Shown: positions 29,147 through 37,501 of the stretch, one piece after another
Layout: every line of letters begins with the position of its first letter
Numbering within the stretch: position 1 is the stretch's first letter
Assembly: GCA_000403335.2 (NCBI GenBank)
Contig: KE159617.1
Location: 124,001 to 188,000 of the forward strand
Direction: 5' to 3'
Origin: Lachnospiraceae bacterium MD335
GTDB lineage: Bacteria > Bacillota > Clostridia > Lachnospirales > Lachnospiraceae
Length of the DNA stretch: 64,000 nucleotides
Made by a program: the position numbers and the translations under genes
Notes under the pieces: model-generated
The model's database searches: none
Told to the model about the DNA's origin: nothing
The model's input: the letters and a program-made list of their open reading frames with translations, nothing else

Positions 29147-29187
29147 CAAAGGGGTGTATTGTGTGAAAGGAGCAGGGGATTAACCGA

Positions 29188-29988
29188 ATGATTACGAGCA
29201 CGGCAAATGCAAAGGTCAAACGGCTTGTCAGCTTAGGAAGAAAGTCAAAGGCAAGGTATGAGGAGGGCGTTTTTCTTGTGGAGGGCGTGAAAATGTTTCA
29301 GGAGGCGCCCGCGGAGTGGATACGTGAGGTCTATGTATCGGAGAGTTTTTTGGAGAAAAACGAATTTAATAATAAAAAACAGGTGTATTTTGAAATGGTT
29401 TCCGATGAGGTTTTTCGCAAAATATCGGATACACAGACACCGCAGGGAGTGCTGTGCGTGATGAAAATGCCTGAATACCGGCTGGAAAATTTGCTGGAGC
29501 AAACCAAAAAACATGCGTTATTTTTAGTTCTTGAAGATTTGCAGGACCCGGGAAATTTGGGTACAATCCTGCGTGCAGGAGAGGGAGCAGGCGTTGATGG
29601 CGTGATTATAACAAAAAATACAGTTGATATTTTTAATCCGAAAGTGATACGCTCCACAATGGGCTCAATTTACAGAGTTCCATTTGTGATAACGGACGAT
29701 ATTTTAAAAGCGGTGACGGATTTGAAAGCAGGCGGTGTGACAGTGTACGCGGCGCATTTGGACGAAAGCAAGAATTATGATTTGCAGGACTATACAAAAC
29801 CGACGGCATTTTTAATAGGAAACGAGGCAAACGGATTAAAGCGTGAAACAGCGGATATGGCGGATCATTACATTAAAATTCCGATGAGTGGACAGGTGGA
29901 GTCGTTAAACGCGGCAGTGGCGTCTTCTATATTAATGTATGAGGCAGCAAGGCAGCGCCGTATTGAGAAAGGAGACACAAAAAGATGA
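29188..29988 (+). CDS. TrmH/SpoU-family RNA 2'-O-methyltransferase
   Basis: SAM-dependent ribose methylase of the SPOUT class, 266 residues, probably acting on 23S rRNA as RlmB/TsnR-like enzymes do. N-terminal substrate-binding domain about 1-100 (VKRLVSLGRKSKARYEEGVFLVEG). C-terminal knot domain with the three SPOUT motifs DPGNLGTILRAGEGAG, LIGNEANGL, and IPMSGQVESLNAAVASSILMYE. Its stop overlaps the proC start by four bases (ATGA), so the two are translationally coupled. Confidence 0.9.
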   Translation: MITSTANAKVKRLVSLGRKSKARYEEGVFLVEGVKMFQEAPAEWIREVYVSESFLEKNEFNNKKQVYFEMVSDEVFRKISDTQTPQGVLCVMKMPEYRLENLLEQTKKHALFLVLEDLQDPGNLGTILRAGEGAGVDGVIITKNTVDIFNPKVIRSTMGSIYRVPFVITDDILKAVTDLKAGGVTVYAAHLDESKNYDLQDYTKPTAFLIGNEANGLKRETADMADHYIKIPMSGQVESLNAAVASSILMYEAARQRRIEKGDTKR

Positions 29989-30779
29989 AAATTGGTTTTA
30001 TCGGTTTGGGAAATATGGCGACAGCAATGATTGGCGGTATTATCGGGAAGGGGCTTTATGGGCGCGACGAGCTTATCGGTTCTGCAAAAACTGTGGAAAC
30101 GGCGCAGCGTGTGGCAAAAAAGTACGGGATAGAGACGTGTACGGACAACCAAAGGGTGGCGTCGTGTGCGGACGTGCTTGTGCTTGCGGTAAAGCCAATC
30201 TTTTTGCCGGAGGTTATCTCTGAAATCAGCGACAGCATAGACGGCAGTAAACTTGTGATTTCGATTGCGGCGGGAAAGTCCATTGAATGGCTTGAGGAGC
30301 AGTTCGGAACGACGTTAAGACTGGTGCGCTGTATGCCGAATACGCCTGCACTGGTCGGTGAGGCATGTACCTGTGTGTGCTTAAAGGAGGATACCACAGA
30401 GGAAGACCGTAAGTTTGTCCTTAAACTTATGGAGAGCTTCGGGACGGCAAGTGTGCTTCCGGAGCGTTTAATTGACGCGTTTACGGGGGTGGCGGGCAGT
30501 TCGCCGGCATATGTCTTCTTGTTTTTGGAGGCGATGGCAGATGCCGCAGTGCGCGCAGGAATACCGAGAAAACAGGCATATGAGTTTGCTGCGCAGTCGG
30601 TTCTTGGCAGTGCGAAGCTGATGCTGGAGACAGGAAAGCACCCCGGAGAATTGAAGGATATGGTGTGTTCGCCGGGCGGAACGACGATTGAGGCGGTAAA
30701 GGTCTTAGAAGAAAAGGGGCTGCGGGCGGCAGTTATTGATGCGGTTGAGGCATGTGTGAACAAATCAAAAATGTTATAA
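29985..30779 (+). CDS. proC: Pyrroline-5-carboxylate reductase
   Basis: Last step of proline synthesis, NAD(P)H-dependent. 264 residues: Rossmann motif IGFIGLGNMATAMIGG at the N-terminus; C-terminal dimerisation domain with the signature CSPGGTTIEAVKVLEEKGLRA. Begins in the ATGA overlap with the methyltransferase gene. No proA/proB in the window. Confidence 0.93.
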   Translation: MKIGFIGLGNMATAMIGGIIGKGLYGRDELIGSAKTVETAQRVAKKYGIETCTDNQRVASCADVLVLAVKPIFLPEVISEISDSIDGSKLVISIAAGKSIEWLEEQFGTTLRLVRCMPNTPALVGEACTCVCLKEDTTEEDRKFVLKLMESFGTASVLPERLIDAFTGVAGSSPAYVFLFLEAMADAAVRAGIPRKQAYEFAAQSVLGSAKLMLETGKHPGELKDMVCSPGGTTIEAVKVLEEKGLRAAVIDAVEACVNKSKML

Positions 30780-30858
30780 ACTGTCAATTTTTCAAGAAAA
30801 TTTGTACAAAATAAACAATTTAGAAAACAAAAATAGTTTAATTTTAATAAAAATATTG

Positions 30859-30887
30859 GAGTTCGTGACTTGACAAGTCGCGAACTC
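30859..30887. repeat. 14-bp inverted repeat over the promoter -35 box
   Basis: GAGTTCGTGACTTG (30859-30872) is mirrored by CAAGTCGCGAACTC (30874-30887) with one mismatch. It could be the proC terminator (the tail is TTTGCTATT) or an operator, because the -35 box at 30870-30875 sits at its centre. The GTTCGTGA motif recurs in the hairpin at 31012-31044. Confidence 0.5.
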
Positions 30888-30898
30888 TTTGCTATTAT
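30870..30898 (+). promoter_or_regulatory. Strong sigma-A promoter upstream of the SleB-like hydrolase
   Basis: Perfect TTGACA (30870-30875), 17-bp spacer, TATTAT (30893-30898). Transcription from here gives a leader of about 280 nt before the hydrolase ATG. Confidence 0.7.
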
Positions 30899-30914
30899 AT
30901 AAAATCGTAACAGG

Positions 30915-31004
30915 TGTTAATATTTATGTAACATTTGTCGTAAAAATGTAAGAAACTTTGATACAAAAGAGCATATTATGTAAAAATATGTAATGTTTTG
31001 TAAC
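30915..31004 (+). promoter_or_regulatory. Array of TGTWA direct repeats, WalR-box-like
   Basis: TGTTAA at 30915, TGTAAC at 30927 and TGTAAG at 30947, then three TGTAA copies at exactly 10-bp steps (30979, 30989, 30999). They resemble the half-sites of WalR (YycF), which controls wall hydrolases in Bacilli through TGTWAH direct repeats, but the spacer here is four rather than five bases. Confidence 0.4.
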
Positions 31005-31138
31005 AGTTCAGTCACGAACTTTGCATTTGCTGCAAAGTTCGTGAGACAGCGTAGTGGTTGAGATGCATCAAGCCACCACGAAGTGGTTTTGCATGGCTTG
31101 ATGCCTGTAACAGGAAGCCGAAGGCTAAACTGTTACAA
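30998..31138 (+). ncRNA. Candidate structured leader RNA or palindromic element
   Basis: A 141-bp block bounded by the perfect 11-bp inverted repeat TTGTAACAGTT (30998-31008) and AACTGTTACAA (31128-31138). Inside are a perfect 14-bp hairpin (31012-31025 with 31031-31044), and a second hairpin pairing 31065-31075 with 31094-31104 around CCAC-GAA-GTGG. TGTAACAG (31106-31113) also pairs with CTGTTACA (31130-31137) around AGCC-GAA-GGCT, so it competes with the outer helix. No known riboswitch consensus was recognised. The rest of the 404-bp gap (30780-31183) holds the promoter and TGTWA repeats described separately. Confidence 0.4.
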
Positions 31139-31183
31139 TATTTTGTGAAAGTTTTTTGCGAAACAGGAAATGGAGTAAAAAAA

Positions 31184-32377
31184 ATGAAGGCAAATTGTAA
31201 AAAGTGGAAATGTCTGTTGTTCATTATGGCAGCAGCCGCTGCATTTACAGCTTCTCCGGTCAGCACGGAAGCGGCTGACACCAAGGAAAGCTTCACAGCC
31301 GGAAAACCGAGCAGTGAGCAGAAAGCCACGTCAGACAAGATGAATTCAGAAGTCAATATTGTGGGAAACACAGCCGCGGGTTTAGGCAGAGCGGAACAGT
31401 CTCTGACGACGGCAGGCGCTGCGGACATACTTGACGCAAACATTTCAATGGAAAAGGAAGAACTGATTGCTTTTGCGAAGAAGAGCGCAAAGAAAGAGAA
31501 AAAAGAAAAAAGCACGCTTGTAATGGCAAAGGTAAACGAGTTTGTAAATATGCGGCAGGATGCCGACCAGGATGCGGAGAAGGTCGGTGTGCTTTACAAG
31601 GACTGCGGCGGTGAAATTGTAGAACAGATCGCAGGCTGGACAAAAGTAAAATCCGGCGAGGTTACAGGCTGGATTAAGAACGATTATTTATATTTTGACG
31701 ATGAGGCGAAAAAGATTGCAAATGACGTCGGAATGCTTACGGCATATTCCGAGACAGAAACATTGAGAGTCAGAAAGGACGCGAATGTGCAGTCAGGCGT
31801 ACTTGGTCTTTTGGCAAACGGCGAAGCGGTTGAGGCAATCGCGGAGGAAGGCGACTGGGTAAGCGTAAGCTATGAGGGAACGAAAGGCTACGTATCCAAG
31901 GAATATGTAAAAGTCGTATTCGATATTGATAAGGCGGAGTCGATGGCAGTTATCAAGGCAAGAGAGGAAGCCGAGCGCGCAAGAGCGGCAGCCGCGGCGG
32001 AAGCCAAAAGAATTGCACAGAAGGAAGCCGTGTTGGCGACAGCGTCAGAGGTAGATATTCTCGCAGCGCTAATCCAGTGTGAGGCAGGCGGTGAGCCTTA
32101 TGAAGGACAGGTGGCAGTCGGAGCGGTTGTTATGAACCGTGTCAGAAGCGGCGGTTATCCGAATACAATAACAGATGTGATTTATGCTTCCGGTCAGTTT
32201 GTACCGGCTTCTAAGGGAAAAATGGAGTCGTTGATTTTGAATAAAAACATTAAAGCTTCCTGCGTACAGGCGGCAAACGAAGTAATCAGCGGTGCATGTA
32301 ACGTTGGCGATGCGCTTCACTTTAGAAGAAACAACGGCAGAGATGGTCTTGTGATTGGTAATCATGTATTTTATTAA
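31184..32377 (+). CDS. SH3-domain cell-wall hydrolase, SleB/Hydrolase_2 type
   Basis: Secreted wall lytic enzyme, 397 residues. Signal peptide ends near STEAA (residue 31). Two bacterial SH3 repeats (about 112-170 and 190-245; NEFVNMRQDAD and ETLRVRKDANV) probably bind peptidoglycan. An Ala/Glu/Arg-rich helix follows, then the Hydrolase_2 domain (about 290-397: LAALIQCEAGGEPYEGQ with the likely catalytic Glu, VAVGAVVMNRV). The true start is ATG 31184; the frame is open upstream but runs through the palindromic leader. SleB relatives cut spore cortex, but vegetative homologues with SH3 repeats are common in Clostridia. Confidence 0.88.
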   Translation: MKANCKKWKCLLFIMAAAAAFTASPVSTEAADTKESFTAGKPSSEQKATSDKMNSEVNIVGNTAAGLGRAEQSLTTAGAADILDANISMEKEELIAFAKKSAKKEKKEKSTLVMAKVNEFVNMRQDADQDAEKVGVLYKDCGGEIVEQIAGWTKVKSGEVTGWIKNDYLYFDDEAKKIANDVGMLTAYSETETLRVRKDANVQSGVLGLLANGEAVEAIAEEGDWVSVSYEGTKGYVSKEYVKVVFDIDKAESMAVIKAREEAERARAAAAAEAKRIAQKEAVLATASEVDILAALIQCEAGGEPYEGQVAVGAVVMNRVRSGGYPNTITDVIYASGQFVPASKGKMESLILNKNIKASCVQAANEVISGACNVGDALHFRRNNGRDGLVIGNHVFY

Positions 32378-32399
32378 ATAAAATGGAAATAAAACGTTT

Positions 32400-32429
32400 A
32401 GGGGCAATCTGAAAGGGTTGCCCCTTTTT
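32400..32429 (+). terminator. Intrinsic terminator after the SleB-like gene
   Basis: AGGGGCAA (32400-32407) pairs with TTGCCCCT (32418-32425), followed by a T-run. Confidence 0.85.
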
Positions 32430-32446
32430 GGGAAATGTAGTAAAAT
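32418..32446 (+). promoter_or_regulatory. Candidate argF promoter
   Basis: TTGCCC (32418-32423) and TAAAAT (32441-32446), 17-bp spacing, overlapping the right arm of the upstream terminator. No ARG box was recognised. Confidence 0.35.
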
Positions 32447-32479
32447 AGGGGATAAGTTTAAAAATGGAGGAATGAGCTT

Positions 32480-33469
32480 ATGGACTTAAGAGGACGCAGT
32501 TTTTTAACATTAAAAGATTTTACGCCGCAGGAGATTGTATATCTCATTGATTTAGCGGCAGAATATAAGGACAAAAAGAAGAAGGGAATTTTACATGACA
32601 CACTGCGCGGAAAAAATATCGCGCTGATTTTTGAGAAAACAAGCACCCGCACGCGCTGTTCGTTCGAGGTGGCGGCACATGACCTTGGCATGGGCACAAC
32701 GTATCTTGATCCGTCCGGCTCACAGATTGGCAAAAAAGAGTCAATTGCGGATACGGCAAGGGTGCTTGGCAGAATGTTTGAGGGAATTGAGTACCGTGGC
32801 TTTGAGCAGGCTATCGTGGAGGAGCTTGCAAAGCATGCGGGTGTGCCTGTGTGGAATGGTCTGACGAACGAGTACCACCCGACGCAGATGCTTGCCGATA
32901 TGCTGACAATCAGAGAGCATTTCGGACATTTGGAAGGCATTAAACTGACCTACATGGGTGATGCGCGCTACAATATGGGAAATTCGCTGATGATTGCCTG
33001 TGCGAAGCTTGGTATGCATTTTACGGCGTGTACGTCAAAGGAGTATTTCCCCGACGCAGCGCTTGTGGCAGAGTGCGAGGAATATGCAAAACAGTCCGGC
33101 GCAAGCATTACGCTGACGGAGGATGTGGATGCCGGAACTAAAAAAGCAGATGTTATTTATACGGACGTGTGGGTATCTATGGGAGAGCCTGAGGGTGTGT
33201 GGGAAGAGCGCATTGCAAAGCTTTCTCCATATAAGGTGACAAAGGCAGTTATGGACAATGCGGGAGAACAGTCCATTTTCTTACATTGCCTGCCTGCGTT
33301 CCATGATTTAAAGACAAAAATCGGCAAAGAGCAGGGTGAAAAATATCATTTTACGGAGCTTGAGGTGACGGATGAAGTATTTGAGTCAAAGCAGTCGCTT
33401 GTTTTTGACGAGGCAGAAAACCGTATGCATACGATTAAGGCAGTGATTGCCGCAACATTAGGGGCATAG
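32480..33469 (+). CDS. argF: Ornithine carbamoyltransferase
   Basis: Joins ornithine and carbamoyl phosphate into citrulline for arginine synthesis. 329 residues, standard length. Carbamoyl-phosphate site [16 protein letters not shown] (STRTR), ornithine-site [11 protein letters not shown], and catalytic [13 protein letters not shown] lies 8-12 nt before the ATG. Isolated from other arg genes, and no arcA/arcC for the catabolic pathway is nearby, so the anabolic role is more likely; sequence alone cannot exclude arcB. Confidence 0.92.
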   Translation: MDLRGRSFLTLKDFTPQEIVYLIDLAAEYKDKKKKGILHDTLRGKNIALIFEKTSTRTRCSFEVAAHDLGMGTTYLDPSGSQIGKKESIADTARVLGRMFEGIEYRGFEQAIVEELAKHAGVPVWNGLTNEYHPTQMLADMLTIREHFGHLEGIKLTYMGDARYNMGNSLMIACAKLGMHFTACTSKEYFPDAALVAECEEYAKQSGASITLTEDVDAGTKKADVIYTDVWVSMGEPEGVWEERIAKLSPYKVTKAVMDNAGEQSIFLHCLPAFHDLKTKIGKEQGEKYHFTELEVTDEVFESKQSLVFDEAENRMHTIKAVIAATLGA

Positions 33470-33470
33470 A

Positions 33471-33565
33471 ATGAAAAATCAAAGATTTTTCATAAACGAA
33501 TTTATTCGTTTTGCAAATATTGTGCAAAGGCTTGCATACAACAAAATGTATACACATTTTGTTGT
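33471..33565. repeat. Three consecutive hairpins between argF and birA (repeat copy 2)
   Basis: ATGAAAAATC/GATTTTTCAT (33471-33493, shares its core with the element at 28390), then AAACGAA/TTCGTTT (33494-33511), then a perfect 11-bp stem ACAACAAAATG/CATTTTGTTGT (about 33538-33565). They occupy most of the 135-bp gap. The first may end argF transcription; the rest have no clear purpose. Confidence 0.5.
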
Positions 33566-33604
33566 CAGGAATTCGCGGGTTGTTGGCAAAATAAAGGATT
33601 ATGT

Positions 33605-34603
33605 ATGAAAAAAGAGGAAATATTAAGAAAGCTAAGAGACGCGGACGATTATGTCAGCGGACAGGAGCTTTGCGAATATTATGGTGTTTCGCGCACGGCA
33701 GTTTGGAAGGCGATAAAGCAGTTGGAAAAGGACGGCTATGTGATAGAGGCACAAAATAACAAGGGTTATCGATTGATAGAAGATAATACGGGTGTTATTT
33801 TTTCGAAAACCGCAATTGAAAGTTATATGGACACAGTTCAAATCGGCAAAAGCATAGTCTTTCATAAAGAGACAGGCTCTACCAATATTGACGCAAAGGC
33901 GCTTGCGGAGAAGGGCGAACCGTCGGGTACACTTGTGGTAGCGGACATGCAGACGGCGGGGCGCGGACGTAGAGGACATGGCTGGGTAGCGCCTGCAGGA
34001 AAAAATATCTATATGACACTGATGCTGCGTCCGGATTGTCCGCCGGATAAAGCGTCCGCACTTACGCTGGTGATGGCGATTGCCGTGTATGAAGCGGTCT
34101 GCGAGATTGCTCCTAAAGAGTGCTGCGGGATTAAGTGGCCAAACGATGTTGTCGTGAATAATAAAAAGATATGCGGGATTTTGACGGAGATGAGCGCAGA
34201 GCCGGAGTGCATTCATTATGTGGTGACGGGTGCGGGCATAAATGTCAATCAGGAAGCGTTTCCGGAGGAAATCAGGCAGACCGCGACTTCGCTTTTTATT
34301 GAAACCGGAAAGAAATCCGACCGTTCTAAGCTTGCGGCGCGGACAATGCATTATTTTGAGCAGAATTATGTTTTGTTTGAAAAGACTTGGGATTTGCAGT
34401 ATCTGCGTGAAAAGTATAACGCGATGTTAATCAATATGGACCGGCAGGTACGCGTGCTCGATCCAAAGGGTGCATATGACGGCATTGCGCGCGGGATAAC
34501 CGATAAGGGGGAGCTGATTGTGGAACGCAGCGATACGGGTGAGACGGTTTGCGTTTATGCCGGAGAAGTATCGGTGCGGGGCGTTTATGGGTACGCGATG
34601 TGA
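33605..34603 (+). CDS. birA: Bifunctional biotin ligase and biotin-operon repressor
   Basis: Attaches biotin to carboxylase carrier domains and, as a DNA-binding dimer, represses biotin genes. 332 residues. N-terminal winged HTH (about 5-60, VSGQELCEYYGVSRTAVWKAIKQL). Ligase core about 85-270 with the biotinyl-AMP loop GRGRRGHGWVAPAGKNIYMT and KWPNDVVVNNKKICGIL. C-terminal SH3-like domain to the end. No bio or acetyl-CoA carboxylase genes are adjacent. Confidence 0.92.
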   Translation: MKKEEILRKLRDADDYVSGQELCEYYGVSRTAVWKAIKQLEKDGYVIEAQNNKGYRLIEDNTGVIFSKTAIESYMDTVQIGKSIVFHKETGSTNIDAKALAEKGEPSGTLVVADMQTAGRGRRGHGWVAPAGKNIYMTLMLRPDCPPDKASALTLVMAIAVYEAVCEIAPKECCGIKWPNDVVVNNKKICGILTEMSAEPECIHYVVTGAGINVNQEAFPEEIRQTATSLFIETGKKSDRSKLAARTMHYFEQNYVLFEKTWDLQYLREKYNAMLINMDRQVRVLDPKGAYDGIARGITDKGELIVERSDTGETVCVYAGEVSVRGVYGYAM

Positions 34604-34648
34604 AAAATTAATAAAATGGCTCGCGGGAATAAAACGAATAGGAGAAAC

Positions 34649-35131
34649 ATGTCCAAATATGCATTCAATACGGCAATAAAATACGGGGAAAAGCTATGTG
34701 GCTTTAACAATCTGTCCGAGGCTGAGGATTATTTTATTTTGCGCAAGGATTTTTTGCTAAATAAGCTAAAGGCTGTCAGCACGCAGACCTCCGCATTTGT
34801 TCCTGACAATACTGTTGAAAGTCTGAAAAAAATAGAAAAATGGTATTTTGATTTGTATGAGGAAAATGCGTTTGGCAAGTTCGGCTTATCACAGGAAGAA
34901 TTTGAACAAATAATGTCTTTTTACTGGGGAGAAGTCGTTGTCAAAAATAATGAGGACGCGAAATGGGTAGTTGAAGAATACCCATTTGCAAAAGGAAAGT
35001 ACGAACTTTTGGTGAATAAAGGACTTTTCGGTATGGCAATCGGCAATCCATTTCGTGACCTGTATAAAAGGCAGAACAACAAGCGAAGGAATTTGCTGTT
35101 TCGGGAATATAATAAGTATTTTGGAAGATAG
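34649..35131 (+). CDS. Hypothetical protein, 160 residues
   Basis: Not recognised. Soluble, charged, mainly helical, no signal peptide. Conspicuous features are FNNLSEAEDYFILRKDFLLNKL and a basic C-terminus (KRQNNKRRNLLFREYNKYFGR in part). ATG 34649 is preferred because AGGAG lies 4 nt before it; ATG 34616 would add 11 basic residues. AT-richer than birA and coaX around it, and it interrupts the usual birA to coaX neighbourhood, so it may be acquired. Confidence 0.55.
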   Translation: MSKYAFNTAIKYGEKLCGFNNLSEAEDYFILRKDFLLNKLKAVSTQTSAFVPDNTVESLKKIEKWYFDLYEENAFGKFGLSQEEFEQIMSFYWGEVVVKNNEDAKWVVEEYPFAKGKYELLVNKGLFGMAIGNPFRDLYKRQNNKRRNLLFREYNKYFGR

Positions 35132-35169
35132 ATTTTGATATAAATGGGCATTTTATAGGGGAAAAAGCT

Positions 35170-35226
35170 ATGGATAAAAAACTTGAAAGAGCAATGGAAC
35201 TTGCTGAGTTAGGAGCGTGGTTATAA
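35170..35226 (+). CDS. 18-residue ORF before the lipoprotein gene
   Basis: MDKKLERAMELAELGAWL, with AGGGG 8-12 nt upstream. It ends 2 nt before the ATG of the lipoprotein gene, and the AGGAG serving that gene lies inside it. It may be a coupling leader or the remnant of a longer helical protein. Confidence 0.3.
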   Translation: MDKKLERAMELAELGAWL

Positions 35227-35228
35227 AG

Positions 35229-36224
35229 ATGAGCAAAATACATCAAAATTTTATGTTGGTTATTATAGCAATGTGCTGTATCTGCCTGCTTACAGGGTGT
35301 GAAACGGAAAAGACATTTTCAACAATGGAGACAACGATAAATCCCGAAGAAGTGTCGGAAGAGCAATTTATTGAGATTGTATCTCCCGAAGAAGTTGTTC
35401 TTTGCCAGCTTATCGGGAAAAATGCAGTCATTGACTTTATTCAAAATGAAAAATCGGAAGAATGGGAGGAAGTAAGCGAAATCCCGAAACAAGCCAAATT
35501 GCAATATTTGATAATCTCCTATGAAAAAGTAACGGATGAATTTTGGCAAAAAAGCGGAGCGCCGGAAATCAGTGTGGGAGAAGAAAAACTCTATGAGTAT
35601 AACGGGGATTTTTATATTGAGTCTGTTTTTGGAGATTACGTGACAAACTACCGTATTCCGGCGTCGTCAGGAGAATATATGGTAGAGTTGGCACAGAACG
35701 GTTCTGATATTTTAGATAAAAATGAAATTTTTGCTAATTGGGACGTAAACAACTTTGAGGTGGAAACGGAAGAGGAAGCCGTTTGGAATGGTTCCGATGA
35801 AATTTTCGAAGCAGAAAATGAAGGGAACAATCAATTATTTAGTGCAGATGACCTTGCAAAGGTTTCAAAAGAACAAAAGTTAGAGATTTCTTGTCAAGAT
35901 TTGGGGATTATCTGCACAATGACGGATTTAGAAGAAATAGCAGATTTTTATAACCAGATGAAGCGCAGCACATGGTTGGAAATTGAAGATTTACCCGAAG
36001 AAAAAAGTAACATATGTGAAATAACGACTTACCAACTGGAAAGGCACACAACAAGGAAAAATTTAGTTGAAAATGAAAAGCTGGTATTATTTGAAGCGCA
36101 AAATCAGTATTATATACTGGATATAATTCCAAGTCATTCATCAGATATAGAGGATATGGAGATTTGCTATTCCATTCAGGATAATATTGCCAGTTATATT
36201 AAGAAATTGGCAAACTTGAATTAG
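35229..36224 (+). CDS. Hypothetical lipoprotein, 331 residues
   Basis: Unrecognised acidic lipoprotein. The signal peptide ends in lipobox LLTGC (about Cys24); the mature part is rich in Glu/Asp and Asn, without membrane segments. Two segments share a similar layout around phrases such as VVLCQLIGKNAVIDFIQ and LGIICTMTDLEEIADFYNQM, perhaps a duplicated domain. Start ATG 35229 (MSKIHQ); GTG 35217 is in frame but only 1 nt from AGGAG. AT-rich like the gene before it. Confidence 0.6.
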   Translation: MSKIHQNFMLVIIAMCCICLLTGCETEKTFSTMETTINPEEVSEEQFIEIVSPEEVVLCQLIGKNAVIDFIQNEKSEEWEEVSEIPKQAKLQYLIISYEKVTDEFWQKSGAPEISVGEEKLYEYNGDFYIESVFGDYVTNYRIPASSGEYMVELAQNGSDILDKNEIFANWDVNNFEVETEEEAVWNGSDEIFEAENEGNNQLFSADDLAKVSKEQKLEISCQDLGIICTMTDLEEIADFYNQMKRSTWLEIEDLPEEKSNICEITTYQLERHTTRKNLVENEKLVLFEAQNQYYILDIIPSHSSDIEDMEICYSIQDNIASYIKKLANLN

Positions 36225-36353
36225 CATAGTGTCAGATTTCAGTTTATGGAACTGCTAAGTGCGTGCAAAATCAGGGATGACATACAGGAATATGCATGAC
36301 ATTTCAAGCTTTAAGCAGTACGGACGATTTTCAGAAAAAGGAGCTTTATTTGA

Positions 36354-36701
36354 ATGGAAAAAACCGGAGAACGGATTGTGCTATGCGGGGCAAATGCCTA
36401 CGAGCAGAAATATTATTATAATGAGACATTTAATGCAATTCCTGCGTCAATCAAGGAGGAGCTGCATATTATATGCGTGCTGTTCACGGAAGAGGTGGGC
36501 GGCGTGTTCACCATTGTGTTTGAGGAGGACGGCAGTGTAAGTCTTGAGACGGACGCATACGAGGAGGATATTCTTTACGATGAGATTAGCAGCGGTCTTT
36601 TGGTGCGGGAAATCAGGATGCAGCGTCGGGAGCTTTTGGAGTCGCTCAGCCTTTATTACAGGGTTTTTGTGCTCCATGAGCCGGTTGATGAATTGATGTG
36701 A
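36354..36701 (+). CDS. DUF6145-like protein
   Basis: 115 residues, cytoplasmic. The pattern LCGANAYEQKYYYNETF, IPASIKEELHIICVLFTEEVGGVFTI in part, and the C-terminal LLESLSLYYRVFVLHE matches what I recall of DUF6145, a small Lachnospiraceae family with unknown function; the family name is from memory. AAAGGAG precedes the ATG. It sits 29 bp before coaX and is likely the first gene of the coaX-dusB transcript. Confidence 0.65.
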   Translation: MEKTGERIVLCGANAYEQKYYYNETFNAIPASIKEELHIICVLFTEEVGGVFTIVFEEDGSVSLETDAYEEDILYDEISSGLLVREIRMQRRELLESLSLYYRVFVLHEPVDELM

Positions 36702-36730
36702 TTAAAGAAGATTAAAGGATTGGGGAAATT

Positions 36731-37501
36731 ATGGTTTTAGTAATTGATGTGGGAAATACCAATATTACATTTGGCGTATATGACGGCAAAAAGCTGAAGA
36801 CGACGTTTCGGCTTATGGCGAAAACGCCGCGTACTTCCGACGAATACGGCGTGTTAATCATGGAGCTTTTGTCTAAGAATGACATTGAGAGAGGAACAAT
36901 AGACGGCACAATTGTTGCGAGCGTTGTGCCGAATATCATGCACTCGCTGATTGGCGGCATCAAGCGTTATATCAGCGAGAAGCTTTTACTGGTTGGCGCA
37001 GGCGTTAAGACCGGAATTAAAATTGTCACGGAAAATCCGAAAGAAATCGGTCCGGACAGAATTGTTGACGCGGTGGCTGCATATGAATTATATGGAGGGC
37101 CTGTACTCGTGATTGATTTCGGAACGGCGACCACATATGATCTTGTAGACGAAAGCGGCTGCTTTTGCGCAGGCATTACGGCGCCCGGCATTAAAATATC
37201 GGCGAAGGCGCTTTGGGAGGACACAGCGAAGCTTCCGGAAATTGAGATTAAAAAGCCTGCCTCTATTTTGGCGCAGGAAACGATCTCCAGTATGCAGGCA
37301 GGGCTTGTCTACGGACAAATCGGACAGACTGAGTATATTATACAGCGCGTAAAAAGTGAAACAGGATACGACAATCTAAAGGTTGTGGCGACCGGGGGGC
37401 TTGGCAGGATTATTGCAGAAGAGACGGAGCTGATACAGGAGTACGACAGCTTTCTCACGCTGGAGGGACTTAGGATTATTTATGAAAAAAACAACAGATA
37501 G
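36731..37501 (+). CDS. coaX: Type III pantothenate kinase
   Basis: First step of coenzyme A synthesis: phosphorylates pantothenate with ATP and a monovalent cation. 256 residues, ASKHA fold: [17 protein letters not shown] (phosphate 1), [35 protein letters not shown] (phosphate 2), and [15 protein letters not shown] near the end. CoaX is insensitive to CoA feedback, unlike CoaA. Its last 20 bases overlap dusB. Confidence 0.94.
   Translation: MVLVIDVGNTNITFGVYDGKKLKTTFRLMAKTPRTSDEYGVLIMELLSKNDIERGTIDGTIVASVVPNIMHSLIGGIKRYISEKLLLVGAGVKTGIKIVTENPKEIGPDRIVDAVAAYELYGGPVLVIDFGTATTYDLVDESGCFCAGITAPGIKISAKALWEDTAKLPEIEIKKPASILAQETISSMQAGLVYGQIGQTEYIIQRVKSETGYDNLKVVATGGLGRIIAEETELIQEYDSFLTLEGLRIIYEKNNR

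Noticed and set aside
30859-31183. Known riboswitch (c-di-AMP or c-di-GMP) before the SleB-like gene
   Set aside because: These are common before wall hydrolases, but the conserved cores of those riboswitches are not present; only palindromes and TGTWA repeats are seen.
31058-31183. Longer N-terminus of the SleB-like hydrolase from 31058
   Set aside because: The upstream frame runs through palindromic leader DNA and would hide the signal peptide that starts at MKANCKKWKC.
36259-36540. 93-residue frame overlapping the DUF6145-like gene
   Set aside because: No ribosome binding site, composition unlike a real protein, and it covers a better-supported gene in another frame.
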